Assembly (NCBI GenBank): GCA_963576565.1
Contig: OY755042.1
Span: forward strand, 109,917,314 to 109,981,313
From: Aspidapion aeneum
Taxonomy: Eukaryota > Arthropoda > Insecta > Coleoptera > Brentidae
Length of the DNA stretch: 64,000 bases
Direction: 5' to 3'
Shown here: positions 11,893 to 22,557 of the stretch, in pieces
How the letters are laid out: every line of letters starts with the position of its first letter
How positions within the stretch are numbered: the stretch's first letter is position 1
Notes under the pieces: generated by a model
Seen by the model: the letters and a program-made list of their open reading frames with translations, nothing else
The model's database searches: none
Told to the model about the DNA's origin: nothing
Translations under genes and position numbers: made by a program

Positions 11893-12613
11893 TAAATTGC
11901 ATGAGTTATAAATCATAACTCACTAGTAATTTATAGTTTATTACTCACTACTGTGTTATTTGATAGTTTACTTGTTTAAAATGTCAAATAATTATTGTCA
12001 TCTGTTGGATAATAGTTATTTAAACAACAAGGTTTGAAAACGACTCTTTGCACACGATCGAGACAGTTTGGTACAAGTCGAGGGAGTGTGCAAAGAGGTT
12101 TTCAAACGAGTTTTTTACAATATTTTTTATACGACTGCTAATAAAGAAAGAAAAATCAAATTTTAATTTAACTTGTTTTTATTTCCGACATTTTTACAAC
12201 AAAACTTTAAAAATTCAACATTTTTCTGACGTATCTAATCAACAAAACATACGAGCAGTGACGGTTGCTACGGAACTAAGCCAACTTATATTGATGGGTG
12301 ACAACAACAAAAATCACAATGACGGGAGACCCGTATGCAGAAATGACATAGGCGTGCGCAAAAATGACATAAGCGTGTGCAAAACGTTTCGCACACAGCG
12401 TGCGCAAAATGCCATTTTCAGGTCGTGTTCTCCGTGCGCAAAACCCCCTTTTACAAGACAGTCGTATAAAAAATAAATTACATTAGCAATGGGAGATGCT
12501 GCAGTGTATTATTTTATCCAACATATTAGAAAAGTAAACTATCAAATAACACACTAGTAAGTTATAAAATATTAATCACTAGTGAGTTATGGTTTATAAC
12601 TCATAAAATTTTA
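11893..12613. mobile_element. TIR element with ~90-bp inverted ends
   Basis: ATGAGTTATAAATCATAACT near 11901 is inverted near 12605, and the match continues for about 90 bp through GTGTTATTTGATAGTTTACTT. Inside, GTTTGAAAACGACTCTTTGC (12031) is inverted at 12107, and short GTGCGCAAAA-type units repeat at 12350-12440. A 142-codon frame (12048-12476) spans these repeats and resembles nothing I know, so I treat it as noncoding. Confidence 0.7.
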
Positions 12614-13106
12614 AAAATTACCACAAAAATATAATAAAAACTCAATAAATTTGATATTCTTTAATGTAAATAAAAAATAAGTACAGAAATGTATGTAAAA
12701 AATTAACAAGACCAACTACAAAATTACATCAGACAGAAACATATTTAAAAATTAAACTATACTAGAATTAGGAATGTTTGAGAAATCTTTACAGAATTTT
12801 GACTAAAATCTACAAGGCACTACATGATAAATTGTGAAAATCCATTTTCGTTTTCTAGAAAAATATAAATTAACTAACACTATAACGAATATTCGAGAGC
12901 CAATCAGAGAGCTTCGTACACTTAAAAAATACTCTTTTTTTTCTCAAAAATGCTTAACAACTATTAAATGCCCTTTCTGGTACAGGAAAAAAAAACTATA
13001 AGTAACTACTTAATAATTATTCATTAAAGTTGACTTTTTTGCGCGATCCAGTCTTTATAAAGGCTACTCTAAGATAAATGGTCCTAATTTTTTTAAAGTA
13101 ATTGAA

Positions 13107-16100
13107 CTATATTTTCACCCTATTTATCATGAAAATATGAGTGTTGTTGAAGCTTTGCATAAATTTGTATTTTTTGGTGGAGAGGAACTTTTTTATAGTG
13201 TTCCTTTCTGCATTGCTGTCTTCAAGATGCACAGCTGAAAAAAAAATTACCTTTTAGTCCACAGTACACAGGTCTAAGTTTTAAAGTGATGCGTAACAGG
13301 CTGAATTTTCATATACCGCGTAGGATTTTTGTATGGGCCATAAGAATTGCATGGGAGAGCTACTTGGTTCGCGAAAGGTCAATTTTTCTGTTTTATGTAA
13401 GTACATTCATCAAACGGGGTGATAAACAACCAGAATAATACCTTAAAATTCTGCTTGTTCCTAAATATTTTTAAATTTTAAAATTGGGTTAGAGAATCAC
13501 TTACCTATAATTTCAATTTTGACTCTATCAAAAGGCACAGTTTCTAAAATCTGCAACTCAGTTCCTTCAGATTCCAAACTCAAGAAGTCAACATAAGTGA
13601 CATTCATGGCCAACAAAAGAGAATATAGAGGAAAACATTTAACTCTGGTTACTAACCAATCAGGATCTTCGAAACTGTTGGAATGTAAACTGTTGATTTT
13701 CACTTCGCTTTCTTGATGAAGAGTTATCTAAAAAATATAAAAAATGATATCTCAAGTATTTATTAAGAAAAAATTTTTTAAAACCTTAAGGCAACTCTAG
13801 GATCATAAAATACACAAAACAGACAATTTAATAAAAAAATAACGGCGATAATTTCAACAGTGAAAAATATAAAATCAATTTTACTTTTTGCAGACACAAT
13901 TTTTATTTCTGTTATTTTTTATCCTTTATTTATCTGTCAAAAGCGTGTTTTGGGCTCTGTATGCAAAATTAATTAAAAAGTTCCGACAACAACTAGGGAA
14001 AAATTGAAAAACCAACACAAATGAAAAACCGCCAGAAAAATAATCTATCGCATTGTTTATCACTTTTGTTTTCTCGAAAGAAAACACAAATAACAAAAAC
14101 CAGGAAATGGGAGGAGTGGTCTGACAAAGTCGGGACGATTATGGGTTGGTGACGAACCAAACGAGCCCACAAAACATAATCTATTGCTTTATCACTTTTG
14201 TTTTCCTAAAAGAAAACAAAAATAATAAAAACCAGCAAACAGGAGAAACGGGAGGAGTGGTGTACCAACGCGGGACGATTATGGGTTGGTGACGAGCTAA
14301 ACGAGCCCACAAAACATAATGTATTGCTTTGTTTATTACTTTTGTTTTCCCGAAAGAAATAAAAACAACAAAAACCAAGAAAACTGGTGTGTCAAATCTG
14401 TACCACCTATACATTGTGCTTGAATCAGAAACGGATCTCGAATCCCCATATGGGTCACCAACCTAAACCCCATATCATTATTTTTGAGACAACTTTTTAC
14501 AACTTTTTTTCGTTGGTCTATGCTATTTATTATGGTAAACAGCTGATAACCGTCAAAAAGTTATCTCAAAAATTATGATATGGAGATTATAATCGGCCCA
14601 GCTTTGGTACACCACTCCTCCCTTTTTTTGTTTCCTTTCGAGAAAACAAAAGTGATAAACAAAGCAATAGATTATGTCTGTGTAATTTCTTTTTTTACAT
14701 GCTTCAAAGAACATTGATGACTTTTGATTAGTTAGTGAACACTGTTGCCAAACAACACATATCTACGTTTTATAAAAAATAAGTTTCAATAATCGACATT
14801 AAATTAAATCTGATGATTACTCTGCATTCTTAGCTCTTGAAATAATTGTCTGGTATCAAAAATATTTTAAATTTAGTTTGCTTTTGTCATAACGTTATAT
14901 GTGCTGAACACTGTCTCTAAATAAAGGAACTCAAGTCTGCATTATTCGGCCAGAAGTAAGGTCAAACTTACTCATTAGTAAGGGATAAAGTTGAAACCAG
15001 CTATATATGGTTTAAAAAATGCACCCCTTATTTTTTTCTTAAGAAATCATCAGAAAAAAGGTGTCATTCAAGGACAAACTAAATATTTCGGAAGGAAAAA
15101 GCAGTACAATAACAAAAATTTGTACAGGGTATATTATATTATACTCTGACTTACTTTAAAGTAAAGTCTTTTTTTTTATTTTAATCTTTTAGGGTATCAT
15201 TGGAAGGGTATCAATCACTGGGCAAATTAACAAAAATATTTCTTTATTAGAAAAAATTTCTTCAATTGTTCAAAAAAATTAAATTTAACTGTTTTTATGT
15301 ATGACAATGATTAAAAAATTTTGATATTTTCTATCTAAAATATCTGGTTTGTATATGGATGAGTCTACAAAAATGGTGCTGTGGAGTGGGAATGCATATT
15401 TTTCAAACACAGACTGCAAATGAAGCATAGTTTTAGTTATAAAATTTAAAACGAAATGTTTTCTTTAAGGAGCATTTGAGTTTAATGTATAAAAAAAATT
15501 TTAAGTTTATAATTTTTTTTATTACAAAGCAAATACCTCATTCCTCTGGTGTAGTCCCAAACCATATATTAAAAACTCAAATTGAAAAAATATCCTAATA
15601 AATAATATTTAACCAAGTCTTAACTATTTATCAAAAAATTGATAAAACTTTAGTTTGCAGTCATATTTTTGAAAATCTAAATTTACATCTTCTCCTGAAA
15701 ATTTTACAATTTTAAATGTGCTCCATTTTTAATAACACAATATTTGTGAATACCATCGGTTAATTTCTAGAGAAAGGGACGGCCCTGGATATCTAATTTA
15801 CTTGTGAGGGTGACAAGTTGTGACAGATAATGTCAACTTTAGTTTGGTTTAAGTTATAGATCTTTTTATTTTCGGCAGAAAATTAGTTTTTTTTAGAGAA
15901 ATCAAAAAGGAACACTTCAATTATCATTCCTCTGGTAAGCAAATATTCGACTGATATCAATAGTATAATTTTTTTGTTGATTGTTTTAAAATTATAAGTA
16001 TAGGAACTTTATTTATATAAAACTTAAGTCAAGTAGTCTAAATAGATTTTGATTTAAATTGGAAAACCATTAAAAAACTCATTCCTCTGGTACTCATTTC

Positions 16101-17367
16101 TCTGGAATTTTTATGCAATAATTCCTAAAATTCTGGAAAATAAATGTTTCTTAGCTTACACCTAATTAGTTACATAAATTTTAAAAAACAAAATTATTTA
16201 CTGTGCTTTACTGTTATTTAAAGGCAATGACCAAAAATGATATCCATATAGCCCACTTTTGGTAGAATTATCCATATTATAACAAGTAAATTATCCTTTT
16301 CCCACTATTTTTCCATATATTTTTATTTTTTGTTTAAAAATAAACCATTTCTTTATCCTCAAATTTATTGAGAATCTTGCCAAAATATTAAGGAGAAAAA
16401 TAAGTATACTTTTTTTTAATTAAAAAATACTTTTTTGAGAAGTAACACATAAAACTAAAATTTCAATTTTGTTTTCTATAAAAAATACATTATGTGTAAA
16501 TCGTTTTTTTTTAGTACATACTTGAGCCAAATTGGCAGTTTTTTTTTTATTTTCAAAATTCAGTTTAAAAAAAAACTCACTTCAGAAAATTTGTTTATTT
16601 GGGATTTCTCAAGGAATTTCTTTTCATGTTTATGGGCTGAATGAATGTACCAAAAATTATCAAAATCAGTGAGATGGTCTGTCAAACCTTCAGTTTTTTT
16701 GGTAGATTTCAAAATGAAATGAACTTTCATAAAAAGACTGATGTCATGAAAATAGCAAATATAAAATAAACATAATTTTGTTTATTACCTCTCGGGGATA
16801 AGGCATAGGGCTGAGACATGCATGGACAGCTTGAGACCGAGCCCTGTTGTGTCTTCTCAAGTTAAAGTAATGTCTAGGATCTGGTTGAATTAATAATCCT
16901 TTCCAGCCATATTTTCTTTCCAAAATGTCAGTTTTTGATGACTTGCCGTCTGAATAAGCTCCTGATTCAACAAAAATACCATCCTTTTTTTCATTTAGAA
17001 GCTTTAAAACATACTGAGTGTCTTCTGGTATGCTATCCTCTGACTGCAATGGTTTGTGGTGTATTTCTGTTGCTGTAGTTAATGCAACTTGCCTCAAATA
17101 CAAAATCAGCTGAGGATCATCTTGAGAAATATCATTTAATTCAATATCTTTGTTCAAATTTTGGGTAAACTGGTAATGCTTCATAGCCGTGTTGTCCATG
17201 TACAAAATTAGAATAGTCATAACAGTAGCAAAAGCTACAAAAAATCCAGCTACAGGTAGAAGTTTTTTTGAGACTGGAGGGACAGCATATTCAGGTACTT
17301 TGTTGGGAGATGGTGGGATGTTGGAGGCACATCTTGGTGGGTTCTGAGACTCAGGTGTGGCTGTCAT
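13107..17367 (-). CDS. Star: Star-like type II membrane protein (FkbM-methyltransferase fold)
   Basis: Three coding exons: 17367-16789, 13727-13505 and 13234-13107. They join in phase (GAG|ATA; ATAG|CT) to give 309 residues ending NRVKI-stop. The N-terminus is proline-rich and cytosolic. A single hydrophobic anchor (LLPVAGFFVAFATVMTILIL) lies at about residues 34-56. The lumenal part has the FkbM-like signature: DGIFVESGAYSDGKSSKTDI, YGWKGLLIQPDP, ACLSP, VDFLSLESEGTELQILETVP. In Drosophila, Star works with Rhomboid in exporting EGF-receptor ligands (family knowledge). A 5' leader exon boundary is visible (acceptor 17392, noncoding exon ending at 17881). The 3-kb first coding intron carries several transposon relics. 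Length and order match a whole gene, and I see no breaks. Confidence 0.9.
14037..14695. repeat. Tandem/inverted repeat cluster in Star intron
   Basis: A unit of about 150 bp containing TTATCACTTTTGTTTTCnnG, GGGAGGAGTGGT and CGGGACGATTATGGGTTGGT repeats at about 14040, 14180 and 14330. It is inverted at 14600-14695. A palindromic element (14468-14586), also present at 2499-2608, sits before the inverted part. Confidence 0.75.
15357..16273. mobile_element. 917-bp MITE, GGATnATTCTAC ends, copy A
   Basis: The ends GGATGAGTCTACAAAAATGG and, inverted, GGATAATTCTACCAAAAGTG are flanked by the 4-bp repeat ATAT (15353-15356 and 16274-16277). A near-identical element with a different 4-bp flank lies at 39453-40370. 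The interior is noncoding and has repeated ATTCCTCTGGT motifs. It lies in the Star intron. Confidence 0.85.
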
Positions 17368-17880
17368 GGTTTCAGAATTGTTGGTATGACACTAAAAAAA
17401 TAGAATGAATTAATAATGGATTTAAAGATTTATTAAGTTACTCCTCTTTTAATTCATTCACATAAATAAATCTTTACCTTTTAAAGTGGGCAACACAAAA
17501 AAACAACCATAGATTACTGAATATACTACATATAGTTGAGTTAAAATTAGGTAAACTTAAATATAAGATAAATTTGCACCCTCAGACCAAGTAGATTTAA
17601 ATTTGCACCTGCTATGTTGTTTATGATGTATTGCACCTGCTTTACAAATTAAAATGTTCTGAAATCAGTGAACAAATAAACTATACAACAGCTGTGCAAT
17701 ACCAATGAGTATAAGGTAATTATGGGACATGATGAAAATACTAAAATTAAGCTTACCATTGTTCCTAAAAATGCAGCTTTATTTAAAATACCACACACCA
17801 ATGCTCTCAAAACCAAGCTAAAGGGAAAACTTCTGTGTTTACCCTTTAATAAAAACATATTCCAAGATTTTAATCCTTAC

Positions 17881-18359
17881 CGAAATTCCAGGAAATCCCT
17901 GTAAAGCTCTGGCCCACAAATGCACTTGTCTGATTCACACTAAAATCATGGTGTCTATGCAAATCAGTTAACCAAAAGGGCTTTATCTCGATTAGTTGCG
18001 GCCCACGTATAAAATATGTAAACAAACTACCTTCCTCTTGTCTTTTACCTGCGCCAGGTGCACACGAGGGACATAAAGGTCAGTTTTCAACCTTTGTAGG
18101 AAGAAAACAAACGATTTACGCCTTAATGAGCAATTTTAAACTAATGTGAAGTTAGCAATAAATTTTTGGACTTTAAGGCCTCTATTTGTGAACGGCTCGT
18201 GTGCGAATGAGCTACGTTGATAGCGCTAATTTGCTTTAGTAATTAAGGCCACGCAATAAAATAAACTAAATCAAGATTCTATTTCTAACCCAAGTTTTTT
18301 ATGTATTTTATTAAATTTTTTTTATTTTATAATTTTGTACATAAATAAAAGCGCAAGAA
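17881..18359. promoter_or_regulatory. Shared Star/CTU1 promoter interval
   Basis: The Star-like 5' noncoding exon (donor at 17881 on the minus strand) and the CTU1 start codon (18360, plus) face away from each other. They are separated by under 480 bp that must hold both transcription starts. The stretch is locally GC-richer (18040-18240). I see no convincing TATA box or initiator. Confidence 0.5.
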
Positions 18360-19774
18360 ATGCCAAAATGTTCCACAAAGTGTGGACGAAATGCCATATT
18401 GAAGGTAAATGTAGTAATTCTATTTATCTAGGCTTGATAACAAAGATACAATGATTTTAGCGTCCGAAAACAAGTGACACCCTGTGCAAGGAATGTTTTT
18501 TTGAAGCATTTGAAACTGAGATTCATTTTACCATACAAAGAGCCAAACTTTTCCGTCCGGGAGCCACAGTGGCCATTGCCGCATCGGGAGGGAAAGATTC
18601 TACAGTACTAGCATATGTGATGAAAACTCTCAACGAAAAATATAAATATAATTTAAATTTAGTCTTATTATCAATTGACGAAGGCATTACAGGCTACAGA
18701 GACGATAGCTTGGACACAGTCAAACAGAATCGAGACGACTATGGAATACCACTGAAAGTGATGTCTTATAAAGACTTGTACGGGTGGACAATGGACGAAA
18801 TTGTTACAGAAGTAAGCTAGATTGACAGTCATTGGTCCAAGTATCAATATATTTTTTATAATCTAAGTTTAATAAAACCATGTTGATTAATTAATTATTT
18901 TCTTTTAGATAGGAAGGAAAAACAACTGCACTTTCTGTGGTGTATTTAGAAGACAGGCATTGGATAGAGGAGCCAACCTTTTAAAAGTAGATTATGTAGC
19001 AACTGGTCACAATGCAGATGATATTGCAGAGACTGTTCTTATGAATATCTTAAGAGGAGATTTAGCAAGACTTAATAGATGCACTTCAATAGTAACGGTA
19101 ATAACCCTTATTGTAAGTTCTTTTAAAAGTGATATTAATGTGGTAGTGTTTTAGGACAGTGGAGATGGAATTCCAAGAGTAAAACCTTTGAAGTATGCCT
19201 TTGAAAAAGAAATAGTAATGTATGCTTACTTTAGGAAATTAGTTTACTTTTCTACTGAATGTATTTATGCACCAAATGCTTATAGAGGTTATGCAAGAGT
19301 TCTTCTGAAAGATTTAGAAAAGATAGATGCTTCTGTGATTATGAACATTATTCAGTCTGGTAAGTAAATTGTTTTTTTAAATAAATTTAAATATAACTTT
19401 TACTCTTAATGCATTAGCATCAATTATGATTGGTAAAAAAAAACTTACTGTTTACTAAAGCACACAAATAATTTTTATAGGCACCAATTTTTTATTTGTT
19501 TTTTTTTTCTTTATTTTTAGGAGAAAGTCTTAAATTAAATGAAACTGCCAAAATTCCAACTCTAACAAAATGCAGTAGATGCAAGTATGTGTCATCCCAA
19601 GAGGTATGTAAAGCTTGTGTCCTTCTGGAGGGTTTGAATAAGGGCCTACCTAGGTTAGGTATTGGAAAATCAAGTAAAGTTAAAAGGATATTGGCTGAAA
19701 ATGAAAAGAAAAGTTTAGAGGGTAACAAGTCTTGTAATGAAAACAAAGTTTGTCTATGCACAAGTGGTTCTTGA
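18360..19774 (+). CDS. Ctu1: Cytoplasmic tRNA 2-thiolation protein 1 (NCS6/CTU1)
   Basis: Five exons: 18360-18404, 18461-18811, 18909-19097, 19155-19359 and 19521-19774. All introns are short, GT-AG and in phase, and the product is 347 residues. With its partner CTU2 it thiolates wobble U34 of Lys, Glu and Gln tRNAs, using sulfur passed from URM1. Visible features: an N-terminal zinc ribbon ([15 protein letters not shown]), the ATP-pyrophosphatase PP-loop [13 protein letters not shown], the CTFCGVFRR cysteine motif and [21 protein letters not shown] second zinc ribbon ([20 protein letters not shown]) follows. Length and motif order match the animal family. The gene shares its promoter region with Star and ends 25 bp from the MUL1 stop. 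Confidence 0.96.
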
Positions 19775-19799
19775 TTGTTATAGGTACTAAATATAAAAT

Positions 19800-21096
19800 T
19801 TATAAAAGATATGCTACTGTTTTACTTTCTATTTTCGTTCTACAAATGGGACATTGATCTGTTATATCTTCTGCACAGTCTTCACATAGACAGACATGAC
19901 CACAGGGTAGTAAAATCATCTAAAAAAAATCACAAATACAAAACATGTCACAATCTGAGAATTAGTGTAAGAAAATAAGCTTTTCTTTCAAACCTCAAAA
20001 ACTCACCTCTAATGGATTAGTTTTACAAACAACACAAGCTTGTGAATCTAAAATTTCTGAATCTCTATTTTGTCTTCTTCTCCGTTTTCTATTTTCTTCC
20101 ATTTTAATTTTTCTTTCTTCTTCCTTTTTTATTTGTTTTCTATATTTTAAATATTTTCTTACTATAATTCCTGATAAAATTATACCAATAGTCCCAAAGA
20201 GTATTGAAAGGTATTTGTAATTTTTTACAGAACATTCAATCTTTTTTAAAAGTGAACTAACTGTCATTGTTGTAAGATAATATGGTGCACCACTAGAAGA
20301 TGGCTGCAGTTTGAGAATGTTATCTTCTTGTGAGTAAACTAGCTCTCCAATGCCAGTAATTAGTGTTCCTTGTCTTAACATTTTTTCTGTTGATTGTATG
20401 CCTCTTTGACGGACTCCAGCAAAGAAACCCCATATGTGATCCATCATAGTTGGTACAGTTGGATGAAACTTATCAGATATTACATCCATATCTAAAAAGC
20501 AAAATTGCCAAACCAAAAATTTTATAAATGGCAATACTTAAAAAAAGTCTAAGTAAAACTTAGGAACAAGTCCAACCTAAAAATTCTGCTACTAAAGGGT
20601 CAGTCACCTCCACAAGTATTCTTTTATTTTCTAAAGCAAAAGGTACAACATTGTGGACCTCTTGAATGATTCGTTCAGAATCAGCCCAAAAGCCTGCACT
20701 GCTTCTTTGTACAACATGTTCTTTAATTCTTAAAGACTGGATTACTCCCTGAACATTTGAGTTATTATTGCTTATGATTGGTTGGCCAATAGACTTAACA
20801 GTTCCTCGAATTGAGCAATAGGGCAGTTTGCCTTCAGGTGTTGTCTGGACAATTTCTTGCAAGTTTTTGTCCACATTTAAATATGGAGCACTCTAAAACA
20901 AAGTTGACATTACTAATCTTTTAAAAAAGATCAATCTCTTAAATACACCATCTCCAAAAAAGCAGGAAGATAAGATAAAATCATCACTTACCATAATCAA
21001 GGCCATGGAGTTTTTATTTTTATAGTACTGTCTGATGCACGACACCAAAATAATGGAGTCTATACCCAGAGCTATGCTCTCTACCAAGTAGTCCAT
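19800..21096 (-). CDS. Mul1: Mitochondrial E3 ubiquitin/SUMO ligase 1 (MUL1/MAPL)
   Basis: Four exons: 21096-20992, 20892-20577, 20491-20007 and 19919-19800, all joined in phase, giving 341 residues. The architecture matches MUL1 of the mitochondrial outer membrane. It has an N-terminal hydrophobic segment, an intermembrane BAM/GIDE-like domain (LPYCSIRGTVKSIGQPI, FWADSERIIQEV) and a second transmembrane helix (YLSILFGTIGIILSGIIV). A highly basic linker and a C-terminal C3HC4 RING (ACVVCK, PCGHVCLCEDC, QCPICR) follow. The protein regulates mitochondrial dynamics and mitophagy through Mfn/Marf and Drp1 (family knowledge). The 3' end converges on CTU1. Confidence 0.95.
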
Positions 21097-21441
21097 AATT
21101 AAAATTTAAAAGCTAATTTGTTGTAAATTTTCATAAATATTTTTGTTTTGAAATTTGATTACATCATGGAAAGTAGGGTTAGAGATATCAGGTGTGCAAA
21201 TAACCTAAAGCAAATCAGCCACTATGTGGGACTGCTCCTCGACAGTGAATTGCACAGGGCGGTCCACAACTTACTGCATATGGGAACCCTGGTGCGATTA
21301 TGGCGTTAATCGCGATTAATTGTTGTTGCCCACGTACAAAACAACAATGAGGAAGAATGGATTAGCTAAGCCTTGTTACGGTATAAATTATAGGTGGATT
21401 CGAAAGATGTTTTTTCAAATATAAATTAATTATATTATAAC

Positions 21442-22238
21442 CGAGGGGTCATCAGCTTTCAACAGTACTGTACAAATTTCACAACAGGACCCGACAGTAC
21501 CACGACAGGATCCAACAGTACTCGACAGTACACGACAGTACCCAACAGTACTCGACAGTACCACGACAGGACCCAACAGTACTCGACAGTACACGACAGG
21601 ACCCAACAGTACCCGACAGTACCTAACAGTACACGACAGGACCCAACAGTACTCGGCAGTACACGACAGGACCCAACAGTACCCGACAGTACCCAACAGT
21701 ACACGACAGGACGTAACAGTACGATAGAAGCCAACAGGACACGACAGTACTCGACACAACCGTCTAACCCGGAACAGTGGCGTAGATGCGAAAAGACAGG
21801 ATGACCTTTTTTTTAGATTTGTGAGCGCGGTGCGGTTCCCCAAAGATGATGAGCTTTTTTTTTTTTTTTTGGTCGCAAGTTTTTGGAGTGCGCCCTAAGG
21901 CCCTGTCGGCTTTCCCCAAACAGGATGACTTTTTTTTTTGGTCGCAACATTTGTGAGCGCGGCGCGGTTCCCCAAAGATGATGAGCTTTTTTTTTTTTTT
22001 TGCTCGCATGTTTTTTGAGGGCGCGCTTTGTCCTTGTCGGACCCCCCCAAGGCACGACGACAGTACTCAACAGGACCCAACAGTACTCGACAGTACCCAA
22101 CAGTACACCGACAGGACCCAACAGTACTCGACAATACACGACAGTACCCAACAGTACTCAACAGGACCCAACAGTACACGTCAGGACCCAAGTCCTGTTG
22201 GACGCTGTACAAAATTTTAGGGTGCCGATGACCCCTCG
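21442..22238. mobile_element. Minisatellite-filled TIR element with 8-bp TSD
   Basis: The inverted ends CGAGGGGTCATC are flanked by the exact 8-bp repeat ATTATAAC (21434-21441 and 22239-22246). The interior is a degenerate array of short units built on AACAGTACTCGACAGTAC and CGACAGGACCC (21460-21750, 22060-22200). Two copies of a block of about 105 bp (poly-T, then GGTCGCAA, and GCGCGGTTCCCCAAAGATGA) lie in the middle. It lies 346 bp upstream of the MUL1 start codon. Long frames here are artefacts of the repeat. Confidence 0.85.
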
Positions 22239-22557
22239 ATTATAACTGAACAAGGAACAAATTCTATTTAATTTTGCCACACACTTTTATATACGTTAGT
22301 TGGAATAGTTTATTTTATATGCATCAATTTAAAAAAAAAAAATCCAAAAATAATTTTGAGCTTTTTATAAATTTATTCTTTTAAATACATTAACATAGCA
22401 TTACCTCTGGCTTTTGAGATACTGAACAATTCAAGATATAGGTATATACCTTTCTACCACAATACACTTAAATAAGTCAAATAATAATCTATTTATAAAT
22501 CTTTTTAAATATAAATACCCATCTACCTATTTAATTGTAACTATTTTTATTTTTCAC

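Noticed and set aside
12048..12476. 142-codon open frame on the plus strand
   Set aside because: It lies between long inverted ends and crosses an internal hairpin and short GTGCGCAAAA repeats; no recognisable domain and no splice context.
16579..16737. Exon-like segment in the Star intron (frame LFMKVHFILKSTKKTEG)
   Set aside because: It has plausible AG and GT borders, but its phase does not fit exon 1 (phase 0), while exon 1 joins exon 13727-13505 directly in phase and matches the Star family order.
21430..22245. Overlapping long frames with Tyr-Cys-Trp-Val or Gln-Tyr-Ser-Thr repeats
   Set aside because: Open in many frames on both strands because the underlying DNA is a minisatellite.
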